Positions 8,475 to 16,149 of a DNA stretch of 17,622 nt are shown here, in pieces. The DNA comes from JACPSX01 sp035288405 [NCBI: bacterium]. Its GTDB lineage: Bacteria > JACPSX01. The stretch is taken from NCBI GenBank assembly GCA_035288405.1, contig DATEAK010000157.1, positions 1 through 17,622 of the forward strand, in the 5' to 3' direction. Each line of letters opens with the position of its first letter. Within the stretch, counting starts at the first letter, position 1. The notes under the pieces are model-generated. The model did not search any database. It was not told the DNA's origin and was given only the letters and a program-made list of their open reading frames with translations. The translations under genes and the position numbers were made by a program.

Positions 8475-9233
8475 CTACAACGAGTAAGTTTTTCCTTGGG
8501 TGAGGAAGGCGATGGGCCGTCCACGTAAACGGCCGACCTCCCGCTTGATTTCCGCCTGATGCTGCGGCTTGGCGTGGTAGAGATAGACGGGTACATCCAT
8601 GCCATCAAGCTTCTCGAGCTCTTGCCCCATCATCTCGGAAGTCAGGTGCTTGCTCAGCTCGGCCACCTTCCGCATCCGGTTCGGGAAAGATACTTCCAGG
8701 ATTACGGCCTTTAAATCCCTCACTTCCCTGGCTTTTTTCCAGATCTCTTGGGTGGGGCCCGTGTCACTTGTATACAGAACGGTCGATTTGCTGTCACTGA
8801 TGAAATATCCCACCGTGGGAACAATGTGGTTTACGCGGACCGCAAGGAATTTTAAATCCCCCACCCGGAAAGAGCGTCCGGGTGTGATCGGATGGAACCT
8901 CATCAAGGCCTTTTCGGGGGAAGGGATCTGAGTGAAATCAGGCCAGATATCATCGTTGAGAATGTGGAGCTGCAGGCTGCCAATAACCTCGGGGATCGTG
9001 TAGATGTGCAGGTGCTGGTCCAGGTCGCGATTGATGCAGAGAAACGGGATATCCGCAATATGGTCCAGGTGAGCATGACTGATTAAAATCGTGTCGATCC
9101 GGGCTTGCTCCTTCAAGGTCAATTCGGAAGCAGCACAGCCGGCATCCAACAAAATTGTATCGTTGATGAGAAAGGTGGTGACCTGGCTCCCCCGGGTATT
9201 CGACCCGAAACATCCTAGTACTTTGATCTTCAT
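8475..9233 (-). CDS. MBL-fold cyclic-nucleotide phosphodiesterase, class II PDE-like
   Basis: A 252-residue metallo-beta-lactamase-fold protein. The metal motif is SHAHLDHI (52-59: H53, H55, D57, H58), followed by H136 (VNH), D157 (TSDTGPT), H196 (SKHLT) and H220 (YHAKP). HxHLDH, an Asp in SDT, KHLT after an E-x-SFPN segment and a late HxKP are the order found in class II 3',5'-cyclic-nucleotide phosphodiesterases (yeast PDE1, Vibrio CpdP). The match after HLDH is not perfect: an Asp stands where Gly or Ser is usual. No signal peptide is seen, so it is likely cytoplasmic. It lies directly after a class III cyclase gene, which strongly favours cAMP as substrate. Its ATG has a strong GGGAGG ribosome site, just behind a 15-base palindrome. 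A ribonuclease Z-like or other MBL hydrolase is the main alternative. Confidence 0.82.
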   Translation of the reverse strand: MKIKVLGCFGSNTRGSQVTTFLINDTILLDAGCAASELTLKEQARIDTILISHAHLDHIADIPFLCINRDLDQHLHIYTIPEVIGSLQLHILNDDIWPDFTQIPSPEKALMRFHPITPGRSFRVGDLKFLAVRVNHIVPTVGYFISDSKSTVLYTSDTGPTQEIWKKAREVRDLKAVILEVSFPNRMRKVAELSKHLTSEMMGQELEKLDGMDVPVYLYHAKPQHQAEIKREVGRLRGRPIAFLTQGKTYSL

Positions 9234-9243
9234 CGTCCCTCCC

Positions 9244-9258
9244 TGGACCCTGGGTCCA
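9244..9258. repeat. Perfect 7+7 palindrome in the cyclase-phosphodiesterase gap
   Basis: TGGACCC-T-GGGTCCA is an inverted repeat with one central base, in the 51-base gap between the cyclase stop and the phosphodiesterase start, immediately upstream of the ribosome site of the latter. A one-base centre cannot form a tight RNA loop without opening pairs, so a protein-binding site is as likely as a hairpin. Function unknown. Confidence 0.45.
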
Positions 9259-9284
9259 TGAGACTACCCGAATCTCTGCCTTCC

Positions 9285-11582
9285 CTACTTCTCGGTCATG
9301 GAATACACTCCATCCCAGGAGGGTTCCGGGGAAACGGAACTGAATTGCTGGCAGCGCTTTAGGTAAACCCGGGAAGGTCCATCCTTCGGCGCCACCCGCA
9401 GGGCCGCTTGAAATGCGATTCCGGCCTGCTCCCACCTGCGATTTTGATAGTGATCATAGCCTCGATTATAAATCTCTAGAAGTCGCATTTCACCCTCGGA
9501 CAGAGCCCCTATCTTGCACATCACTTCGTAGATGGAGACAGGCTCCGTCTTGCCCATCACCCGGATCACGTCCAACTCTCTCACCTCTACAGCGTCTCTG
9601 ATGCCCTCCACCGTACTGGCGGCGGCGATAATCCGCGTCCCGTACTCCTTGTTCGCCCCTTCCAGGCGGGAGGCCAGGTTCACCGCATCCCCGATGATCG
9701 AGTAGTTCATTTTTCTACTGGAGCCGAAGTTCCCCACGACCATGGGACCCGTGTTGAGGCCAATGCGGATGGCGAGTTCCGGCCTGCCGATCTCCGCCCA
9801 CCTCCGGCGGATCTGCTGAGCTTTTTCCTGCATCTCCAGAGCCGCCAGGCAGGCTTTGCGGGCATGATCCTCATAATCAATGGGTGCACCGAAAAATGCC
9901 ACCACGGCGTCCCCTACGTACTTATCCACGGTTCCCTCATGTTCCATGATCACATCAGTCATTTCCGTCAGGAAATCATTCAGTGATTCGACCAGCTCTT
10001 CAGGAGCCATTTTTTCGGAAATCGTCGTGAAATTCTGGATGTCGGAAAACAAAGCCGTCAGGTTCTTCTTATCTCCTCCAAGCCTCAAATACCGGTCCGG
10101 GTTCTCAATAATCTGGGTGATTACCTCGGGGGCCACGTACTGCCCGAAGGCGCCCTGGATAAACTTTCGTTTTTTCTCGACAGCCACGATGTTGTACACG
10201 GTGACCCCCACGTAGACCATCAGAGATCCCAAGAGGGGGTAGACGAGATTGACCCAAAGGCCAAAAAGCCGGAAGAGGTAGTTATTCACCAGAATGTAGC
10301 CCACCCCGACGACGAAGGCAAGTGGGGCACCGAATCCCGGCCGCAAATGCGGCAAATTCCAGCTAAGCAGGAACCCTATACCGGCAATGAGGAACACTTC
10401 CACCCACAGCATCCAGCCCGGCTTCTGCAAGAAACGCTGGTGGAGAATATTGTCGATAATGTTCGCGTGGATTTCGACCCCGGGAAAAACGTTGGCTACG
10501 GGGGTAATCCGGATATCGAAGATCCCCGTAGCGGTAGGTCCCACGAGGACGATCTTGTCCTTAAGCGATTCCGGTCGCACCCTCCCTTCCAAAATATCCG
10601 CAACGGAATACGTAGGAAAGGTCTGAGGCCCGCCCCGGTAGTTAATGAGCATTTCCCCATTTTCGTTGACCGGTATTTTGATGTTTCCGATCTCGGCTCT
10701 CTCGACCCCGTAGTTTTCCCGGATAAAAAACCGAATGGGCTGGTTCAGGTACTTACGCAGCATCTCAAAACTCAAAGGAGGAAACAGGTAGTCCCTGCCC
10801 TCCCGATCTTTATGGCGAGCGACCAGGGGGAGCCAGCGGATGGTCCCGTCCTCATCCGGCTTGAAGTTAAAATATCCGGCTCCGGCGGCAGCCTCCGAAA
10901 TTCTCTTTATGCTGGCCTCGGCGGCGAAGGCTTGCGGCAGAGGATAATTCATGGCTCCCCGGCTGGAATACCGGACCGTGTTGTATCCCCAGGAGCGAAT
11001 GTTATTGAAGGAAGCTGCCAGCACGTTTGGATCCGCAAAAGAGATCTCTTTACTGGAAAATTGAAAGAAATATCCAAGGACGGTGCGCCTTGATTCCCCG
11101 ATGGCGCGGGCGAGCTTGCTGTCATTGTCCAAATCCGCTTCCATTTCATCCACAAGCCCGCTGACCCTTGGGGCCTTGATGCCAAGCCCTTTGAGCTCCT
11201 CCCCCAGCCGGCGAATCCTTTCTCTTTCCGGATTCACCTCCGGTTCAGAAAACACCACGTCGAATCCGATTACCCTGACTCGCGCTTCGACCAATTTGTC
11301 GATCAACCGGGCCATGATCGAGCGGGGCCAGGGCCATCTTCCCAGAGAATCTAGGCTCTTCTCGTCAATGGCTGCTATGACCACCTCATCGCCATGGAGT
11401 TGCTGGCCCCGAGAGAGAAATTTCAAGTCCAGAGCCTTGAGCTCTACCAAATCGAGAAAGTCGATGCGCACAAAGAATACAAGGATTGCGACCAAGGTCA
11501 AGAACAAGCCGACCTTCAATCCATTCACCTGAAATAGTTTTCTCAGACTCTTCCCCATAAGGAGACCCGCGTTCTCATTCAC
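9285..11582 (-). CDS. CHASE2-domain class III adenylate cyclase, membrane sensor
   Basis: A 765-residue membrane receptor cyclase predicted to make cAMP. A helix at about 22-40 precedes an extracytoplasmic CHASE2 sensor (about 41-385, with IDEKSL, GRWPWPR, GFDVVFSE, NYRGG and IVLVGPTATG). Three membrane helices follow (about 391-409, 418-436, 444-466), then a linker FGQYVAPEV and the cyclase domain (about 505-690). Metal aspartates are D514 (FSDIQNF) and D558 (GDAV). Purine recognition uses K554 and S628 (NYSIIGDAVN); Lys plus Thr/Ser fits adenine, not guanine. N635 and R639 match the transition-state pair. A TPR-like tail (about 703-745) ends the protein. The GTG start at 11582 has GAGG 7 bases upstream; an in-frame ATG at 11558 lacks one. 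The next gene is a predicted cAMP phosphodiesterase. Confidence 0.94.
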   Translation of the reverse strand: MNENAGLLMGKSLRKLFQVNGLKVGLFLTLVAILVFFVRIDFLDLVELKALDLKFLSRGQQLHGDEVVIAAIDEKSLDSLGRWPWPRSIMARLIDKLVEARVRVIGFDVVFSEPEVNPERERIRRLGEELKGLGIKAPRVSGLVDEMEADLDNDSKLARAIGESRRTVLGYFFQFSSKEISFADPNVLAASFNNIRSWGYNTVRYSSRGAMNYPLPQAFAAEASIKRISEAAAGAGYFNFKPDEDGTIRWLPLVARHKDREGRDYLFPPLSFEMLRKYLNQPIRFFIRENYGVERAEIGNIKIPVNENGEMLINYRGGPQTFPTYSVADILEGRVRPESLKDKIVLVGPTATGIFDIRITPVANVFPGVEIHANIIDNILHQRFLQKPGWMLWVEVFLIAGIGFLLSWNLPHLRPGFGAPLAFVVGVGYILVNNYLFRLFGLWVNLVYPLLGSLMVYVGVTVYNIVAVEKKRKFIQGAFGQYVAPEVITQIIENPDRYLRLGGDKKNLTALFSDIQNFTTISEKMAPEELVESLNDFLTEMTDVIMEHEGTVDKYVGDAVVAFFGAPIDYEDHARKACLAALEMQEKAQQIRRRWAEIGRPELAIRIGLNTGPMVVGNFGSSRKMNYSIIGDAVNLASRLEGANKEYGTRIIAAASTVEGIRDAVEVRELDVIRVMGKTEPVSIYEVMCKIGALSEGEMRLLEIYNRGYDHYQNRRWEQAGIAFQAALRVAPKDGPSRVYLKRCQQFSSVSPEPSWDGVYSMTEK

Positions 11583-11652
11583 TCAATCCTCGCCTGCTTA
11601 CCGCCAATCGCAGCCCAAGGCGAAATGGAGCGTGAGATGATTCCAAATGCAA

Positions 11653-13389
11653 TTAACAGACGGCGTCTGCTGCCTGCTGCAACGGGACAACTTTTCCTTT
11701 TCGAAAGGCCTCCTTGAAAGCCTCTACTACTCGCGCTGAGAACTGAGTGCCTGAGCCCCGGCAGATCTCCTCGTAGGCCGCTTCAAAGCTGAGGGCCTTA
11801 CGATAGGGCCGATCCGAGGTCATGGCGTCCAGCGTGTCCGCCACCGAGATAATCAGGGCCTGCAGGGGAATCTCCTCCCCTTTGAGGCCATCCGGATATC
11901 CACTGCCATCGTAGCGCTCGTGATGATGCCGCATCCCGGGAAGCACGGCCTGCATCTGCCGGATGTGTTCGATGATATCGGACCCAATTTTCGGATGAGC
12001 CATCATGCTCTCCATTTCTTCTTTGGTTAGACCGCCGGGCTTGCGCAGGATCTGGTCCTCCACGCCGATCTTGCCAATATCGTGGAGATACGCCGACATC
12101 TCCAGGAAGTTTCTCTCCTGCTTAGAAAGACACAGCTCATCCGCGATTGCCAGGCTATAGGCCACTACCCGCCGCGTATGGCCGCCGGTGTAGGGATCTC
12201 TTTTTTCAATGGCCTCCGACAAGGCTGCCACAGCGCTTCTAAAGGCCTCTTGGGTCTCCTGGTAGAGACGGGCATTTTCAATGGCGATGGCCACCTGATG
12301 AGCCAGAGATTGGAACAGTCCGATATCTTCTTCCTTAAAGCTTCCCCCGTGCAGCCGATTGATGGCCTGGAGCACTCCGATCACCCGATCTTTGATCATC
12401 ACCGGCACGCAGAGCATGTTGCGGGTGGTGAATTTGCTCTTTTGATCGATGAGTCCGGAATGCCGGAAATCCCGAGAAACATCGGGGACCAACAAAGGCT
12501 GCCGGTGTTCCACAACCCAGCCGGCAATCCCTTTTCCTTTTTGGATGCGAATTTCCTTGATCTGGTCTCCTATTTCCCCCAATGCGACCTCAAAAAAGAG
12601 TTCCCCGGTTTCCTCATCCAGGAGCAGGAGAGATCCAGCTTCGCACTCCATAAGTTCCACGGCAGCCTCCATGGCCTGGCGACGCACGGATTCCTGATCC
12701 AATGAAGAGTTGAGAAGAGCGCTGACCTTGGTGAGCAGGGAGACCTGACGAAGCTGCTCGTGGGAAGCTTTCAGGAGTCCCATGTTTTCCAGAACCACGG
12801 CCATTTGACGGGCCAAGCCGGTCAACAGCGCCAGATCCTCTTTATGGAATGGTTCCTGATGTTTCTTGTTGAAAATTTCGATGGCGCCCGTGGTCTTGCC
12901 ATTTATGGTCAAAGGGACGCACAGAATGCTCTGGGTCGGAGACGAAATCACCTCGTCAATTTCGGGATTCCACTGGGGATCGTGCTGGGGATCCGCGCTC
13001 AGGTAAGGCTTGCCGCTCTTCATTACCCAACCGGCGATCCCTCCCCAATTCTGCAAGGTCGTCTGCCGTAGCGTCTCGACTCCGTTGCCCTGGACGGCAG
13101 CAAACCGGCACTCCCCCTTGCTTCGGTCCACAACCAAGTAGACCGCCCCCGCTTCTGCGCCAAGAACATTCAAAACAAGCGTCAAAATCCGCTTTAGGAG
13201 ATCGTCCAGATCCGTCTCGTGGCTGGAGAGAAGTGAAAAATTTTGGAAGACCTGTAGCTGTGCCTTGGATACATCAAGCTGACGAGAGAGAGAGACGGCC
13301 TGAAAGCTCAGGTCGAGACAGCGGTCGTGCAAAAACTCCAGTTCACCTGGAGGAGATTCCGGAAGGACTGTGTCAGCGCCCGATTGCAC
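11653..13389 (-). CDS. GAF-GAF-HD-GYP cyclic-di-GMP phosphodiesterase
   Basis: A 578-residue soluble protein with two GAF sensor domains (about 45-205 and 217-373) joined by helices to an HD-GYP domain (about 380-565). The catalytic part has HDIGKIGV with HD at 436-437, AHPKIGSDI, HHERYDGSGYPDG with GYP at 497-499, and VADTLDAMTSDRPYRKAL, all apparently intact, so c-di-GMP hydrolysis is the likely output. GAF1 contains N174-K175, F181 and D185; GAF2 has N344-R345, F351 and D355. These resemble the NKxnFx3DE motif of cyclic-nucleotide-binding GAFs, without the final Glu. The GTG start at 13389 has GGGAGG 8 bases upstream. A 99-base gap with a promoter-like sequence separates it from the GGDEF gene, so it may begin a second transcript; 70 bases separate it from the cyclase gene. 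Confidence 0.93.
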   Translation of the reverse strand: MQSGADTVLPESPPGELEFLHDRCLDLSFQAVSLSRQLDVSKAQLQVFQNFSLLSSHETDLDDLLKRILTLVLNVLGAEAGAVYLVVDRSKGECRFAAVQGNGVETLRQTTLQNWGGIAGWVMKSGKPYLSADPQHDPQWNPEIDEVISSPTQSILCVPLTINGKTTGAIEIFNKKHQEPFHKEDLALLTGLARQMAVVLENMGLLKASHEQLRQVSLLTKVSALLNSSLDQESVRRQAMEAAVELMECEAGSLLLLDEETGELFFEVALGEIGDQIKEIRIQKGKGIAGWVVEHRQPLLVPDVSRDFRHSGLIDQKSKFTTRNMLCVPVMIKDRVIGVLQAINRLHGGSFKEEDIGLFQSLAHQVAIAIENARLYQETQEAFRSAVAALSEAIEKRDPYTGGHTRRVVAYSLAIADELCLSKQERNFLEMSAYLHDIGKIGVEDQILRKPGGLTKEEMESMMAHPKIGSDIIEHIRQMQAVLPGMRHHHERYDGSGYPDGLKGEEIPLQALIISVADTLDAMTSDRPYRKALSFEAAYEEICRGSGTQFSARVVEAFKEAFRKGKVVPLQQAADAVC

Positions 13390-13453
13390 TTCGCCTGCCT
13401 CCCTACCAGTACTAACTCCTTAAAAAACATGGAGCTGCCCACGGTTGGCCTAG

Positions 13454-13480
13454 ACTATAGAAAAAAAAACGAAACTTCAA
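13454..13480 (-). promoter_or_regulatory. Candidate promoter with T9 spacer tract before the GAF-HD-GYP gene
   Basis: On the minus strand TTGAAG (13475-13480) and TATAGT (13454-13459, five of six consensus) are 15 bases apart; nine consecutive T (13461-13469) fill most of the spacer. It would start transcription near 13447, about 58 bases before the GTG. No hairpin precedes the T run, so it does not look like an intrinsic terminator of the GGDEF gene. Confidence 0.4.
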
Positions 13481-13488
13481 CACAAATT

Positions 13489-14481
13489 TCACTTGCCAAG
13501 CCCTTGTCTTTCCAGAACTTGAATGGAATTTCCCCCCTTTTGCTTGGCGCTGTACATGGCCTGATCCGTATCCCGCAGGAGGCTGTCTGGGGTATCTTCA
13601 CGCACATAGCAGCGCACCCCCACACTCACCGTCACGGAGGCCCGCTTTTCGCAGGCGAGGCGAATTCGTTCAGCCACCTGGAGCGCCCTTTCTTCAGAAG
13701 TCTCGGGAAGAATGACCACGAATTCATCGCCTCCGTAGCGGAATGCGCTATCAATATCGCGGCGAACCATTCGGGAAACAATTTCTCCTACCTTGCGCAA
13801 GATTTCGTTGCCCTTTTGGTGTCCGTAAGTGTCGTTGTAGAGTTTGAACCCGTCAATGTCAAAGAGAACCAACGTCAACGGGTGATTCTGCCGGTAAGCC
13901 CGGCGGACTTCCTGGTCGATCTTTTTGTGGAAGTAGCGCTGATTGTAAAGCTTCGTCAAGTCATCCCGGATGGAGAGATCCCTTAATAGCTTATTCTTCA
14001 TGGCAAGTTCTGCAGTGGCACGCTTGACCCTCTCCTCCAGATCCTTATAGAAATTCTCCTCTCGACGCCGCAGCCCTTGCTCCCGGATTGCCAGATCCGC
14101 CATACTAAGCAACTCTTTTCTGGAAAAAGGCTTAGTTAGATAGTTGTCTACATGGGCATTGGTGAAGGCGTTCACCACAGTTTCCTGGGAACCATACCCA
14201 GTCATCAAAATAACCGCACAGTAGGGCTGGGCCGCCTTGATCTTTTGAGTGAGCTGGAGCCCATCCATTTCCGGCATATTCCAGTCCGTCATCATCAGGT
14301 CGAATTCCTGATCAGCGGCCAACGCCACGGCTTCTCTGGGGGAACGCGCGATCGTCACTTCGTAACCGGCTGTCTCAAAGAGTTCCTGGAGAATCGAGGT
14401 CACTCCATGATCATCGTCAACCACCAGGACCCGGATCTGCGAAGCCTTTTGCACTTCTTGGGATTTGGAAAATGAGGTCAT
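13489..14481 (-). CDS. Response regulator with GGDEF diguanylate cyclase output
   Basis: Predicted c-di-GMP-synthesising response regulator of 330 residues. The receiver (about 15-135) has acidic residues D22-D24, phospho-acceptor D66 in TDWNMPEMDG, Thr94 (MTGYG) and Lys117 (TKPFS). A helical linker (about 135-170) leads to the GGDEF domain (about 170-325), which opens with DDLTKLYNQRYF and has DIDGFKLYNDTYGH for metal and GTP. The signature GGDEF is intact at 250-254. R241-D-I-D244, ending five residues before it, is an RxxD inhibitory site, so product inhibition is expected. The ATG at 14481 lies one base after the kinase stop, with GGGAG 9 bases upstream inside the kinase gene: the two are translationally coupled, and this is the best candidate partner of that kinase. 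Confidence 0.95.
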   Translation of the reverse strand: MTSFSKSQEVQKASQIRVLVVDDDHGVTSILQELFETAGYEVTIARSPREAVALAADQEFDLMMTDWNMPEMDGLQLTQKIKAAQPYCAVILMTGYGSQETVVNAFTNAHVDNYLTKPFSRKELLSMADLAIREQGLRRREENFYKDLEERVKRATAELAMKNKLLRDLSIRDDLTKLYNQRYFHKKIDQEVRRAYRQNHPLTLVLFDIDGFKLYNDTYGHQKGNEILRKVGEIVSRMVRRDIDSAFRYGGDEFVVILPETSEERALQVAERIRLACEKRASVTVSVGVRCYVREDTPDSLLRDTDQAMYSAKQKGGNSIQVLERQGLGK

Positions 14482-14482
14482 C

Positions 14483-16105
14483 TTATGTTGCTCCCGCGCC
14501 TGACAATACGGAGGACGACGCCGTAGGCAGAGAGATTTGGACCGTGGTCCCTAACCCTTCTTTGCTCTCGACTTCAATCGTTCCCTTGTGACTGCGGATA
14601 ATTTGATAGCAAATCGCCAGCCCGAAGCCGTGCCCGTCTTTCTTTTTCGAAAAGGACGGCTCGAAGATCCTCCTGCAGACTTCTTCCGACATACCCACTC
14701 CTTGATCCTTTACAGCGAGAGCGAGGAGCCGTGAGACGGAATCATAGGAAGTGCGGATGGTGATCGCCCCGGATGACATGGATTCCGCGGCGTTTCTGAG
14801 CAAATTAATCAAGACCTGCTCCATCTGGCCTGCATCTGCCAGTAGGGAGGGGGGATGCGGACACAAGTCCAGCTCGATAGTCACGTGTCGAAAGATCGGC
14901 TGGGGCTTGAGAAATTCCACCGTCTGATTCACGATGTCATGAAGATTGCAGAGTTCTTTTTGGGTATCTCTCTTGCCCGCATCCAGAAGCTTCTGGGTAA
15001 ACCGTGTGAGCTTTTCCGAGTACTCCCGAATGATCTTCAGGTGCCCGATGGCTTTGTCCAAAGAGCCACCTCGCAGCAACTCATCCAGAAGTTGAACCCG
15101 CATGGTGATTCCACCCACATAGTTGTTTAACTCGTGCCCCACCGAGGCTGCCATTTCGCCGAGCACGGCCAAACGTTCCGACTGCACGAGTCTCTCGCGC
15201 AGGGCTTCCGTTTCGGTGACATCCTGCATGTAGACGATGGCGCCGCTCAGTCTATCCCTCTCGTCAAAGAAGGGGTATGTATAGTGGTGAAACATCCGTC
15301 CGCTGTTTTCATCGCGACGCTCAAGGAAAGCGGGTTTTCCAGTTCTCAGCGTGGAGACCGATGGACATTCGTGACACAGGTCCTTTTGAAGGCAAATGAC
15401 CTCCGGATATTGCTTGCCGATTAATTCCCGGAAAGGGATCCCGAAAGACTCTACCGTAGCCCGGTTCGCCATCTGAATCCGATACTGGGCATCGTGAATG
15501 ATCAAGGGATCGAGGATCCCGTCGAAAACGGCTTCCAGTTTATTGCGGCTGTTCTTCACATTCCGGTAAAGCTGGGCATTTTCGACAGCGGCCGCCGCGT
15601 AGCCGGAAAACGCCAGCAAGAACTCCACGTCCTCCTCCGTAAAATGTCCGCGGAGCTTGTTCAGAACCTCGAAGACGCCGATGACCTCGTTCATCTTGTC
15701 GCGAAGAGGCATGCACAGGAGATTTCGGGTCACATATCCGCTTGCTTTGTCTACATCCGGATTAAACCGTTTGTCCCGCTTCACATCGGGAACATGAATC
15801 ACCTCTCCGGTGCGGGCTACATAACCTGCAACCCCCTTGTTGAGGGGAAAGCGAATTTCCTGGCTCGCCATCCCCAGGGCGACCTTCGACCAGATTTCCT
15901 TCCGATCCCAATCGACGAGAAACAGGGTGCTTCTTTCCGCCCCAGTGACTTTTGTGGTTTCCACGGCCACGATGTCCAGAAGGCGGTCCAAATCCATCTC
16001 GGCGCTGACCCGTTTGGAGACTTCCAGCAGGATATCCAGCCTAACCGCCCGATTCGAAACTTTTTTCTTCCGGGTATTGAGGCTCAATGAAAACCCTCCA
16101 GGCAT
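14483..16105 (-). CDS. GAF-PAS sensor histidine kinase, soluble
   Basis: A 540-residue kinase without membrane segments: GAF (about 23-180), PAS (about 188-300), HisKA with phospho-acceptor H324 in ASVGHELNN, and a HATPase domain with N box LINLLRNAAES (432-442), G1 DQGVGM (467-472), FEPSFSKK and G2 GHGFGLA (491-497). The PAS carries C238, C244 and C247 (CLQKDLCHEC), seen in some PAS domains of anaerobes and possibly a metal or redox site. The GAF has N149-K150, F155 and D159. The start is uncertain: ATG 16105 has a weak ribosome site, while an in-frame TTG at 16087 has GGAGGG 6 bases upstream. It lies 44 bases after the degenerate receiver gene and one base before the receiver-GGDEF gene, so it probably phosphorylates the latter. 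Confidence 0.94.
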   Translation of the reverse strand: MPGGFSLSLNTRKKKVSNRAVRLDILLEVSKRVSAEMDLDRLLDIVAVETTKVTGAERSTLFLVDWDRKEIWSKVALGMASQEIRFPLNKGVAGYVARTGEVIHVPDVKRDKRFNPDVDKASGYVTRNLLCMPLRDKMNEVIGVFEVLNKLRGHFTEEDVEFLLAFSGYAAAAVENAQLYRNVKNSRNKLEAVFDGILDPLIIHDAQYRIQMANRATVESFGIPFRELIGKQYPEVICLQKDLCHECPSVSTLRTGKPAFLERRDENSGRMFHHYTYPFFDERDRLSGAIVYMQDVTETEALRERLVQSERLAVLGEMAASVGHELNNYVGGITMRVQLLDELLRGGSLDKAIGHLKIIREYSEKLTRFTQKLLDAGKRDTQKELCNLHDIVNQTVEFLKPQPIFRHVTIELDLCPHPPSLLADAGQMEQVLINLLRNAAESMSSGAITIRTSYDSVSRLLALAVKDQGVGMSEEVCRRIFEPSFSKKKDGHGFGLAICYQIIRSHKGTIEVESKEGLGTTVQISLPTASSSVLSGAGAT

Positions 16106-16149
16106 CTTTCTTGAAAGACGCCGGCGATTCTCCGCATACCGGCACTGCC

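Noticed and set aside
7585-8487. 300-codon plus-strand reading frame opposite the receiver-HD-GYP gene
   Set aside because: Antisense shadow: composition is rich in His, Gln, Phe and Arg, as expected from reverse reading, and it has no domain and no ribosome site.
10347-11093. 248-codon plus-strand reading frame opposite the CHASE2 cyclase
   Set aside because: Shadow of a strongly conserved gene; no independent evidence.
13461-13469. T9 run as an intrinsic terminator after the receiver-GGDEF gene
   Set aside because: No stable stem precedes the run; only a CTTG-G-CAAG repeat with no usable loop was found near the stop.
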